Assembly (NCBI GenBank): GCA_016180855.1
Contig: JACPAL010000004.1
Location: forward strand, 61,907 to 125,906
Origin: Deltaproteobacteria bacterium
GTDB taxonomy: Bacteria > UBA10199 > JACPAL01
DNA length: 64,000 nucleotides
Reading direction: 5' to 3'
The position numbers were made by a program, and so were the translations under genes. Below, one piece after another: positions 26,271 to 34,745 of the stretch. The notes below the pieces were generated by a model. That model saw only the letters and a program-made list of their open reading frames with translations, had not been told where the DNA came from and ran no database searches. Positions within the stretch are counted from its first letter, which is position 1. The number at the start of each line of letters is the position of its first letter.

Positions 26271-26729
26271 TCAATTTTCAAATTCAGGCGGTAAATCCGG
26301 AAGGACGAAGTGGGGAATTCCCTCTTCCGTCATCTTTTCCCTCTCCTCGGGCGAGGCCTTGCCGTAAATACTTTTAGGGGCGGCCTCTCCCTTGGTAATC
26401 TGTCGCGCTACATCGGGAAAGCGGTCTCCCACATCCTCAAAATTGCTTTTTACATAGTGGCGTAGTGCCTTGACCAGGGTGATCGGATCGGCCTCTCCCG
26501 TGACGACCGTGCTTTTTTCGGTTCTCTTTGGTTGGGTAGCCTTTACGGATGAGGAATCACCGGTTTTCTTGATGAGATGGCCTCCCGAGAGAAGCGTAGT
26601 CACTTCTGTGTCGCCACAAATTTGGCACTGGACAAGTCCATGTTTTTTTTGCTCCTCAAACGCCTCAAGGTTCGGGAACCACCCCTCGAAGCTGTGTCCC
26701 CATCGGCAGGTGAGATCAAAAATAATCAT
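26271..26729 (-). CDS. DUF1178 family protein
   Basis: 152 residues from the ATG at 26729; a longer frame exists, but the family begins at MIIFDLTCRWGHSFEGWF. Four metal-ligand-like residues are visible: Cys8 and His12 in CRWGH, then the CQIC pair. Next come the LLSGG segment and the C-terminal motif region with YGKASPEEREKMTEEGIP. The DUF1178 family is widespread in Proteobacteria and has no established function; it is probably a small zinc-binding cytoplasmic protein. It lies 56 nt downstream of the exported-protein operon and may be read from it. Confidence 0.9.
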   Translation of the reverse strand: MIIFDLTCRWGHSFEGWFPNLEAFEEQKKHGLVQCQICGDTEVTTLLSGGHLIKKTGDSSSVKATQPKRTEKSTVVTGEADPITLVKALRHYVKSNFEDVGDRFPDVARQITKGEAAPKSIYGKASPEEREKMTEEGIPHFVLPDLPPEFEN

Positions 26730-26785
26730 TGTGAAAGGAAGATAAGCACTCTTCCTTAAAATGTCCAGAGGGGATGAGAAAGAGT

Positions 26786-27421
26786 TCACTTCTTCTTCAC
26801 ACCGGGTTGCGTTGGTGTTTTTTGGACTGGGGTTTTTGTAGTAGGAGCTATTTTGGTTGGATTGGCAGGTTGTGTCTGGGCCGGTTTTGGAGCGGCGGGC
26901 TTGCCGGGAGCAGGTGTTGGTGGTGGTGCCTTGGGAACCGGCGGTCCAATAAATGTCAGTGTTGTTTCTGGAACCCATTCCCCATCTTTGAACTGATGAC
27001 TCTCTAATATGACTCGCCAGTCTCCTTTCATCCCAAATGCCCTTCGGTAGAGAGATCCTTCCATCCGATCGATCGGTTCTTGATAATTTTCCTTATCCAC
27101 TTGATGATTCTTTGATCCCCTCTGTTCTTTAAGGCGCCTCTTTGTCTCAAACGATTGTTTCTTGTCCCACTCGGTCACCTCGAATCCTTTTTCAGTGAAA
27201 AAACCGATCATCGCCTGAAAATCATCAGAAACAGTATAAACATAGATGTTCGGTACATAAGAACTCTCAGCTCTTCCTCCTGCCCTCTTCTTAATCGTTA
27301 ACTCCTCTTGAAACTCGGAACCAGGCGGCAGGAGTTTTCTTAAATGAGGATCTCCCCCCTTCTCAGCAGCACTGAGAGAACATGAAATAAGAGTCAGCCA
27401 TGTTAAGAACAATTTAGTCAT
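26786..27421 (-). CDS. Exported protein with Pro/Lys-rich tail
   Basis: 211 residues from the ATG at 27421, which overlaps the stop of the putative peptidase gene by 8 nt. The N-terminus MTKLFLTWLTLISCSLSA is a signal; the LISC inside it could act as a lipobox, so it is either secreted or lipid-anchored. A globular core of ~130 residues includes YVPNIYVYTVSDDFQAMIGF. The last ~55 residues repeat Pro, Ala, Thr and Lys and end in KKK. No family recognised. Confidence 0.75.
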   Translation of the reverse strand: MTKLFLTWLTLISCSLSAAEKGGDPHLRKLLPPGSEFQEELTIKKRAGGRAESSYVPNIYVYTVSDDFQAMIGFFTEKGFEVTEWDKKQSFETKRRLKEQRGSKNHQVDKENYQEPIDRMEGSLYRRAFGMKGDWRVILESHQFKDGEWVPETTLTFIGPPVPKAPPPTPAPGKPAAPKPAQTQPANPTKIAPTTKTPVQKTPTQPGVKKK

Positions 27422-29831
27422 TATAATATTCACACCAACCCCCAATGCCGTTACCTAAGATCCAACAATCACAATGACAAACACCTGGCTCGTACATACC
27501 AAATTGACAAGCGTGGTAACCCTCTTGAATCTCATAGTCGTCTCCCGGACCATATCTTAAGTCATTGTACCAATCATAAGGCCAGCGAGAGTACTCGTAG
27601 TATTCACGTCCATCCGTCCAGCATCCGGCCCAACCGTCCCTGCCGCATGCCTTATTAGTTGAGCCCGGTTCCGGCTCACAATGCGTTCGGCCCCCTTCTC
27701 GACAACACCGAGTTGGTCCAATATAAGGCCAACAACCATCTTCCGCTTGGTCCAAGTATCGCAGAGTATAATGCGACCCCTCGCCCGAGCACCATGCCGC
27801 CTCTCGGGCTGCCTCAGCCGCCTCCTCTTCTCTGCGTCTCTCTTCTTCCGCTTCCCTCCGCCGCCTTTCCTCTGCCTCTCGCCTTCTTGCTGCCTCCGCT
27901 TGGCGTCGTGCTTCCTCACGAGCCTCCTCCGCTCTCCGCCTCTCTAGTTCAGCCTCACACCTCCCGTTGTCCGAGTAGCGGCAACCATTCGATAAATCCT
28001 CCTTCTGGACCAGCCCGCACAACCAATGATCTGTCGGCGCCCCGCGAGGAAATGCATTCCAACACCAGTTGACACACTCTGCACTCGATTCGGTCGTGAT
28101 CCCCATCACAATATCCAACACGCAAATCGTTAAGTCCGGTTCGCTCTCCCCCTCTCCTTCACTTGATGCTTGCCGGTCCGCCCGCTCCGGGGCGTCCCAA
28201 GCCTCTGCATCCTCGTCAGGCGGATCGCCTTCGGGCTCGTGCTCATCGGAAGTCTCTGGGCTTTCAATCTCGTTTTCGTGTTGATTTGGATAAAAGGCTT
28301 CTAGCATCGCCTCCGAGCATCTTGCGACTCTTTGATTGAGGTCAACATATTCCAGACAGGGGGGCCAGAGTCGAAATATCCCCCCGGTTACCTCAAACTG
28401 TAGCTCCCATTGAGCTCTCCACATACTAGCGATGCCTGACTCATCAAGATATCTCTGATAGCAATTCAAGTCTCCAGCATCACACCCCGATCTTGTTATG
28501 TCGCTTAGATTTCGTAAGGGGTCTGTGCTAGACAAAATTCTTGCAATATAGGGTGTGCCTGCGTCGCGCGCCAAAGTACCTTGTCCTGCTCTCAATAGTT
28601 CAGCGAACCCACGCAGACGCGGGTAATAGTAATATTGAATATAATAGTTGCTGAGCCCCCAAAAAGACCAGCCATCATCGATATCCTGGAAAGACATAAA
28701 AATTGCTCCGGCTAGTTGTGCGGTTGTTTCGTTGTGATAAGGCAGCCAGGCGTTTCCATAGCCGGGGACATGTCGCCCGCTATCATCCCCGGGCTCTGGT
28801 TCAATCTGGTTTTGATAATGGAGGTCTGTCGGCAAAAAACCATATGCCAAACGGCCAGTATAAAAGTTTAGCTGGTGAGTTGTCTCGTGTACGATCACTT
28901 CGGTAACCAATTTTAAATTTCTGGAGTCACTGAGGTCTTGAAAACGGGATGAGACACCGATCTCACGAACTGAGGTCGTATACCCCAAAGTTGCTGTCTC
29001 TTCGATATTCGGATCCCAGGCAAAAATGGCATCTGACCTTGCTGCTGGGCTCAAATCGTTTGTTGATAGGGGACACCGGCCAGGTGTGCGATATCCGGCG
29101 TCCAACTGGGCCCTGGCAAAACAGGCAGCCTGGAGTGCAAGGTAAAAATAAGAGCGTAGTTCGGTTTCTGGGGAACCTAACATGGCCAGGTATCGGTCCC
29201 GATCGGGCATCTCAGGTGTCTCCTCGGCAAGAATCGCCAAGCCCATCTCCGTAATCGTACGGGTCAGCTCTGCTACGACAAGCAGCCTTTGTCCCGCTGT
29301 CCAAGGGAAGACACCCGTCCGATCCAGGATAGTCGATTCTACATCTGCTGAGGCGTCCGGGATAAAGCTATCTGTTAGTGTGAAGAGGCTGTTCGTTTTG
29401 GGCAAGTGAGATGAACTCTCACCTGCCGTTGGTGGCGCCTCTTCTCTCGGCATTTCATGCCAAGCCTCTCCTGAGAGTGTTGTTGTCGGTGATCTCACAT
29501 AACAGACTTCGTAACGAACGCCCTCTTCTCCTTCTCCGATGGTTCTCATGTCGCCATTGCAACAGACGTCCCTCGCCGACTTTCCCCAAAAACCTCCTCC
29601 ACAGATAAATCGTTTGCATGTCTCTGGATTGATGATTGGATCCGGTCCAGCCGACCGGACCTCCTCTTCCCAGCAGTTTTCAGGAGTGGAGTCTGCACCT
29701 TCTGTGACGGCTCCTCGAATCGATTCTATCGCCCTCTCAACCGCTTCTCTGAGATCATCTGACCAGTCGGCCTGAGCGATCGCCGGAAAAAGGAACGAGG
29801 ATAAAAGAAATAAGATGAAAACTTTTTTCAC
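27414..29831 (-). CDS. Exported putative zinc metallopeptidase-like protein with charged coiled-coil
   Basis: 805 residues. The GTG start overlaps the previous stop (GTGA). Signal peptide MKKVFILFLLSSFLFPAIAQA. At about residues 308-325 it has VTEVIVHETTHQLNFYTG, an HExxH zinc-binding motif in a helix-like context. About 55 residues later comes HNETTAQLAG, whose Glu could be a third zinc ligand as in gluzincins. An acidic stretch follows at about 535-575, then an Arg/Glu coiled coil (residues ~635-690, repeated RREAEERRR type), and a Cys-rich, Tyr/Trp-rich C-terminus. No named peptidase family recognised; catalysis is inferred from the motif only. Central gene of an exported-protein operon. 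Confidence 0.8.
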   Translation of the reverse strand: MKKVFILFLLSSFLFPAIAQADWSDDLREAVERAIESIRGAVTEGADSTPENCWEEEVRSAGPDPIINPETCKRFICGGGFWGKSARDVCCNGDMRTIGEGEEGVRYEVCYVRSPTTTLSGEAWHEMPREEAPPTAGESSSHLPKTNSLFTLTDSFIPDASADVESTILDRTGVFPWTAGQRLLVVAELTRTITEMGLAILAEETPEMPDRDRYLAMLGSPETELRSYFYLALQAACFARAQLDAGYRTPGRCPLSTNDLSPAARSDAIFAWDPNIEETATLGYTTSVREIGVSSRFQDLSDSRNLKLVTEVIVHETTHQLNFYTGRLAYGFLPTDLHYQNQIEPEPGDDSGRHVPGYGNAWLPYHNETTAQLAGAIFMSFQDIDDGWSFWGLSNYYIQYYYYPRLRGFAELLRAGQGTLARDAGTPYIARILSSTDPLRNLSDITRSGCDAGDLNCYQRYLDESGIASMWRAQWELQFEVTGGIFRLWPPCLEYVDLNQRVARCSEAMLEAFYPNQHENEIESPETSDEHEPEGDPPDEDAEAWDAPERADRQASSEGEGESEPDLTICVLDIVMGITTESSAECVNWCWNAFPRGAPTDHWLCGLVQKEDLSNGCRYSDNGRCEAELERRRAEEAREEARRQAEAARRREAEERRRREAEEERRREEEAAEAAREAAWCSGEGSHYTLRYLDQAEDGCWPYIGPTRCCREGGRTHCEPEPGSTNKACGRDGWAGCWTDGREYYEYSRWPYDWYNDLRYGPGDDYEIQEGYHACQFGMYEPGVCHCDCWILGNGIGGWCEYYND

Positions 29832-31954
29832 TTTCTGCTCCGGTTCACATTTGTTTGGATCCGCCCCCGATTCGGATTCGGATCATCACTCTCCATGCGG
29901 CGGCGTTCTTCGTTACGGGTTGGATTCAAAGTGTTCACTTCCACGGGTCTAGTTCCTTCAACCGGAGGTTCCACCAGCAACGGACCACCCGAAGAGACCA
30001 CCGGTTGCACATACTCCCCGCAGATCCCGTTCAGACACATCCGTTCCGGCGGTTTCATCTTGGGGGCCATCGAATGAAACAGCGCCTGCATTCGGGCCAA
30101 TTTAACATTTTGATCGAGGAGATTTCGGTAAATAGTCTCCATATTCATAAAAAGCGGGCCCAGAAAAAGCTCGTCGTAGCCACGCGGTTCATGGGGGTAG
30201 GAGTAACGACTCCCCGGAGTCGCTCCGGTCACGCGGGTGCGGCCGCCGACCACAGTCGCTGTGATGGAGCGGACAAATTCATTTTTCTTCATTTGAAAAT
30301 TTTGATCGATAAAACCGCCATACACCTCTTTTTCCAGCATGTTGAGGACGAGCGCCTGGGCGATCACCGCTGTCCCTGACTGCCAGAGCGACTCCATGCT
30401 GTTCGGCCAGTCGGCCATTCGGTTCCGGCCCAGTTTTCTTTCGTAGAAGGCATGGACCATCTCACCCGCCATTATGGCGGCAATGTAGGGGGCGTAACCT
30501 CCTGCCGACGGATCTTCAGTCTGTCGAGACTCGATAAAACCATCCCCCGAATCACTTAGTTGATAGCCACGGGCCGTTCCATATCCTCTCTCAAACAGAT
30601 AACTTCCGGCCCAATCCCCATAAGAGGCAAAACAATGCCCCGCCTCATAGTTTCCAGAGGTATTGTAGTCCCTATTGGATCCAGTCGACCGCTTGGCCAG
30701 ACAATCCTTGGCAATATGGTTTTTAAAACAGAAACGACTCTCTTCGTGGTCGTAGCCCACCAGGACATCCCGCGGCATGGAGGAGCAGGTGTAGAGGTCG
30801 ATCGGATCTCTTCCTAAAAAGAGATCGAGATAGCGTCGTGTAACACTCCTCTCTTCCCAGGCAATCTGCTCAGAGACCTCTTTCAAGATATTCAGGATCG
30901 TTACGACCACATCGCGCCGTTCCCGTTCTTCGACGGTAAACGCAGGTTCTGCACCGCTTGGCGCTTGAGGGTAGACATTCCCAAATCTTCCCGCGGCAAT
31001 CTCTTTCGCCAACGCAGGAACCGCATGGTCTTTGATCAGCATTCTTAGATGCCGAGCAAACTGGGGATCGACGACGCTGGTATCCCCTGATCGGTGGTTT
31101 CCACAGTTGACGAGGCTATTCGGTCCGTATCCCTGATTCTTGCAGATCTGGTAGGAGGTAAAACCCCACGCGAGGTGATTGTTGCTAAAAGGGATATCGA
31201 CAAATCGGGCCTTCACAAAGGTTGGATTGTGGAGGGAACCGTCGGGAGTCTGGTCCCGAACCTCGAGGCGATTCAATATTGTGGTGCTGACTGAACCATC
31301 CGGCTCAAGCGGATTTCCAAGGCTCGCCTGGTTGATCAAATAACGGCCATAAATAAAGCCGCGGCCGTCATCAATGCTGTTTCTCCCCTGCCAGCCGGAA
31401 TGGGTGTGGGTCGTGGGGACCGTGTCTCCACTCGGAACGGATGAGGATCGATCATAAACCCCGGAATCACGGATGATCCCCCGACCGATCGGGTAAACAT
31501 TCGTGGCGTGGGTTGGAAAACCAAAAATAAAGTATTTTCCATCCGCTCCAATGTTCCCACACCCCTCTTCCATGCGGCAGCGATCAACGAGTCGAAAGAG
31601 GGTATATTCCCCCTGATTCGCCAACCCCATGTCAGGGTTGTACATATCTTCGGGAAGGCTATTTCCATTCAGTAACCCGTACGCCACCGCCTCATCCTGC
31701 CCGCTTGCATAAAAGTTGGTCGGATCTCCATTGCCGATTTGATTCAAGATCCGGACATTCTCCCCCAATTTCTCGTACTTGAACTGCGGTGTCAGGAGTT
31801 GGTTGTATCTTTCGAGTGGAGCTTGGGTAAGTCCCGCTGCTCCCGGCATCTCTGAAGGAAGCCCTCCGCTTCCAGGAAAGCCTCCAAACCCCTGGGCAAC
31901 GGCAATCCTGGAGGCGATGAGAAAGAGGAATATTATTTTCGAATGAACTGGCAT
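29828..31954 (-). CDS. Large exported protein of unknown function
   Basis: 708 residues; AAGGGGG lies 8 nt before the ATG. Signal peptide MPVHSKIIFLFLIASRIAVA, then a Gly/Pro-rich start. The body is globular with several cysteines (CRMEEGC, CSSMPRDVLVG, CLNGICG) and ends in a disordered, Pro/Asn/Arg-rich tail after about residue 640. It has no recognised domain. It overlaps the putative peptidase gene by 4 nt and lies 12 nt after the repeat protein gene, so the three are almost certainly made together and could form one exported complex. Confidence 0.78.
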   Translation of the reverse strand: MPVHSKIIFLFLIASRIAVAQGFGGFPGSGGLPSEMPGAAGLTQAPLERYNQLLTPQFKYEKLGENVRILNQIGNGDPTNFYASGQDEAVAYGLLNGNSLPEDMYNPDMGLANQGEYTLFRLVDRCRMEEGCGNIGADGKYFIFGFPTHATNVYPIGRGIIRDSGVYDRSSSVPSGDTVPTTHTHSGWQGRNSIDDGRGFIYGRYLINQASLGNPLEPDGSVSTTILNRLEVRDQTPDGSLHNPTFVKARFVDIPFSNNHLAWGFTSYQICKNQGYGPNSLVNCGNHRSGDTSVVDPQFARHLRMLIKDHAVPALAKEIAAGRFGNVYPQAPSGAEPAFTVEERERRDVVVTILNILKEVSEQIAWEERSVTRRYLDLFLGRDPIDLYTCSSMPRDVLVGYDHEESRFCFKNHIAKDCLAKRSTGSNRDYNTSGNYEAGHCFASYGDWAGSYLFERGYGTARGYQLSDSGDGFIESRQTEDPSAGGYAPYIAAIMAGEMVHAFYERKLGRNRMADWPNSMESLWQSGTAVIAQALVLNMLEKEVYGGFIDQNFQMKKNEFVRSITATVVGGRTRVTGATPGSRYSYPHEPRGYDELFLGPLFMNMETIYRNLLDQNVKLARMQALFHSMAPKMKPPERMCLNGICGEYVQPVVSSGGPLLVEPPVEGTRPVEVNTLNPTRNEERRRMESDDPNPNRGRIQTNVNRSRK

Positions 31955-31966
31955 AGCTGAGCCCCC

Positions 31967-33916
31967 TTAAGGAAGGCAACTCCTGCTCCTCATAAAATTA
32001 CGGATCTGTGCTGTGGTCAGGGCCCGGTTGAAGATCATCACGTCATCAATAAGACCTTCAAAGCCATACCCAATTTTTAGCTCACCCGTCCCACCCGGAG
32101 TTGGTGACGGATTTGTAAAGGAGTTTAACAAATCACCGTTCCAGTAAAGCTTGATGGTCCCCCCCTCAATGACACCGGTAAGATGAAGCCAGTCGTTAAT
32201 CGGCATTTGGTAGGTTCCATCAGGAATCGGCGTTCCATCCGGCGCGACCGAAGGAGGCATCACCGAACCGCTAGCCGTTGTGAACTGGACATGGTCCCTG
32301 TTGTTAAACAACCAGGCCCCTCCCTCGTGATCGATCCCTGGTGATCCAATCGTTTCCGCGGTCCGCTTAAACCAGGCCATGATCGTATAGTCCCCCACTG
32401 GGTTGAGTGGAGAACCTGGCCCCGGGTTGCGGACATTGACACCGATAAAATCGTCCCCCGGGAAGGAGAATGACTCTCCTGCCCCTTCCCGTCCTGTTTC
32501 AAAAGCTACGTCACCTTCAAGGCTACCGTGAAAAACGCCGATCGCATCGTTTGCATTCCCTTCGGCTGTGTACCAGGTGACAAGGCTTCCCTCAGGGGGA
32601 CAGCTTCTTGTTGCCTCCCAGCGACGCGTGACCCATCCCTCACTTCTTGCTCCCCAACGAGATCCGCTGTCCCTTTCCTCAAACCTCCTCTCTCCTCCTT
32701 TCTCGGGATGAGAAAAATCTCCTTTTTTGGGAGAGGTAGTACGGCCAATCTTTTCTTTTGGAACGAGGCGTCTCCAAATCCTATCGATAAAACCGGTGTT
32801 ATCAGACCCCAAAATTCCTCTGTCTGATGGGGCAGGAGGCGGGGCACCCACCTGTCTTCTTAAAATAGTCGCCTCATCCCCAACAATAAAACAGAGCGCC
32901 TCTGAAGAGCACTCGACAGCACGCAACGTGACACGTGGGCCAAACGGTTCCTCTTCATCCGATTCGTTCAATTGGACAAGGCTGGTATCAACCCTTGCCT
33001 CCTCTGTCTCGGCACCACTCCCGCCAAACCAGGTAGCGCCGCCGTTAACGGTTTTTCGGATGTAGTTTGAAGCTCCCCCAACCACCCAGCCGTCACTCGC
33101 ATTGACAAACTCAATCCCGTAACGTCCCCCAACCGGATCGATTACAGACGTGCTCACCCAGGTAGTACCTCCATTACTACTTCGTAGCACAAAAGGAATG
33201 CCAGCCGTCCAAACCTGGTCTCCTTCAATTTCAATATCGTCGGCTGTTATCCCTCCCCCTGAAAAAGAAACCTCCCACGTGGCACCACCATCTGTACTTT
33301 TCCTGATAGTGCCATTACTGGCAACAACAAAGCCTGTCATTCCATGGAATTTGACCGCTTTAAAAAAACTGCCTCCGAATTGTGAAACCTGATTCCAACT
33401 CACCCCTCCATCTGCCGATCGAAAGATCGTCCCGCTGTCACCCACCATAACAATGATCCGATCGGAGACGGCAGCAACATCTTGAAACGAGGGGACCGTA
33501 CCACGAAGTGGTCCAGTAAAGGTACGGGTCAAGGGAGCTGTGTTTACAGTCCATGTAGCCCCCCTATCCGTTGTCTTATAAAATAACCCGCGACCACCGG
33601 AGGCGTAGCAGGTATCTAGACCAACACAATCAATCCCTCTAATCAAAGGGCGACCTGAAGGATGGGATGGGACATCAAATTCCACCCAAGTGGCTCCATA
33701 GTCACTCGACTTTAAAATGACACCAGGTTCTCCTGTAGGAAACGCTCCCCCAACGGCATAGATCTCCTGAGCTGTTCCACCAAAGGAGAGATCAAAAAGT
33801 TGATAAGCAGGATCATGATGCATCTTGACCCACGGCTCGGCGGCTTGGACCGAAAACGAAACGAAGAGGCAGAGCAAAAGAGAGCCTAAAAGAATCCTTA
33901 GTTGTTGGTTGATCAT
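31967..33916 (-). CDS. Exported YCF48/BNR-like repeat protein with C-terminal LamG-like domain
   Basis: 649 residues from the ATG at 33916, chosen for its strong AGGGAGGGGG and because it starts the signal peptide (LRILLGSLLLCLFVSFSVQA). Residues ~30-360 contain six or seven repeats of the kind GVILKSSDYGATWVEF and IFRSADGGVSWNQV, the YCF48/sortilin-like propeller pattern. After a charged linker, residues ~470-645 form a concanavalin A-like (LamG) jelly roll, with GDYTIMAWFKR, WLHLTGVIEGG and GLIDDVMIFNRALT. Such domains bind glycans or proteins. First gene of the 33.9-26.8 kb minus-strand operon. Confidence 0.85.
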   Translation of the reverse strand: MINQQLRILLGSLLLCLFVSFSVQAAEPWVKMHHDPAYQLFDLSFGGTAQEIYAVGGAFPTGEPGVILKSSDYGATWVEFDVPSHPSGRPLIRGIDCVGLDTCYASGGRGLFYKTTDRGATWTVNTAPLTRTFTGPLRGTVPSFQDVAAVSDRIIVMVGDSGTIFRSADGGVSWNQVSQFGGSFFKAVKFHGMTGFVVASNGTIRKSTDGGATWEVSFSGGGITADDIEIEGDQVWTAGIPFVLRSSNGGTTWVSTSVIDPVGGRYGIEFVNASDGWVVGGASNYIRKTVNGGATWFGGSGAETEEARVDTSLVQLNESDEEEPFGPRVTLRAVECSSEALCFIVGDEATILRRQVGAPPPAPSDRGILGSDNTGFIDRIWRRLVPKEKIGRTTSPKKGDFSHPEKGGERRFEERDSGSRWGARSEGWVTRRWEATRSCPPEGSLVTWYTAEGNANDAIGVFHGSLEGDVAFETGREGAGESFSFPGDDFIGVNVRNPGPGSPLNPVGDYTIMAWFKRTAETIGSPGIDHEGGAWLFNNRDHVQFTTASGSVMPPSVAPDGTPIPDGTYQMPINDWLHLTGVIEGGTIKLYWNGDLLNSFTNPSPTPGGTGELKIGYGFEGLIDDVMIFNRALTTAQIRNFMRSRSCLP

Positions 33917-34103
33917 TTGTATCCCCCTCCCTAGGGTACACGCAATAATAATGCCAGCGGCTACCCCCAATGAATTATTAAAATACATGCGATATCATGT
34001 AGTTGATTAATCATTGGGCCAACTGTCTTTTATCAGATTGATAATATTCTCAAAATGAGAAGGTTGTTATTGAATACTCTGTTTCTTGGAGTAAGGACAA
34101 ACC

Positions 34104-34745
34104 ATGAGTCGTCTGAAGCGGAAAGGGGCACGGGTGATCATTGCGATTCCCGTTGCCTCTTCATACATTTATTGGCGGACGGTTGCCGGGTTTCTTGAAC
34201 TTGAGAGACCGGCTCAGACCGAGATCATGTTTTTTCAGGGGGCGTTGGTTGATCGGGCCAGAAATTATCTTGTTCAACAGATGCTCGATCATCCGATGAG
34301 GGCGACTCACCTCTTCTTTTTGGATAGTGATATTGTCCTGCCTTCAGATGCCTTGATGAGATTGTTGGCTCACAAGAAGCCGATTATCAGTGGTCTTTAT
34401 CGAAAGCGGCTTCCTCCCTTTGAACCGATGGCGTTCACAGAGGGGAGGGGGACTTTTGAACCGATTTCTTTGAAAAAGCCAACTAGGAGATTGTTATCCG
34501 TTGATTATGTCGGCGGTGGTTGTTTGTTGATTGAGAGAAATGTTTTTAAGAAGCTGAGGCCCCCCTGGTTTGTGAGTACACTGGGTGCAAAACGGCACCT
34601 ACCGGAGGATTTCTATTTTTGCGAGAAGGCGAGAAGGGTGGGTCTCAAGGTGTTTGTGGATCCCTCTGTCACGCCTCTTCATTTGGAACCGATGGGGGTG
34701 ACAACGGATTTGGATGGAACGCCTGAGGTGCAGTCGCTTATTTAA
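34104..34745 (+). CDS. Glycosyltransferase family 2-like protein
   Basis: 213 residues. It has a GT-A type layout: an N-terminal strand (ARVIIAIPVAS), FFQGALVDRARNYLVQQML, then THLFFLDSDIVLP, where DSD matches the metal-binding DxD motif of nucleotide-sugar transferases. A later EDFYFCEKARRVG segment corresponds to the ED acceptor/catalytic region. It is short compared with most GT2 enzymes and lacks membrane segments. Substrate unknown. It begins divergently from the exported-protein operon and its 3' end overlaps the RND pump gene by 8 bp. Confidence 0.75.
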   Translation: MSRLKRKGARVIIAIPVASSYIYWRTVAGFLELERPAQTEIMFFQGALVDRARNYLVQQMLDHPMRATHLFFLDSDIVLPSDALMRLLAHKKPIISGLYRKRLPPFEPMAFTEGRGTFEPISLKKPTRRLLSVDYVGGGCLLIERNVFKKLRPPWFVSTLGAKRHLPEDFYFCEKARRVGLKVFVDPSVTPLHLEPMGVTTDLDGTPEVQSLI

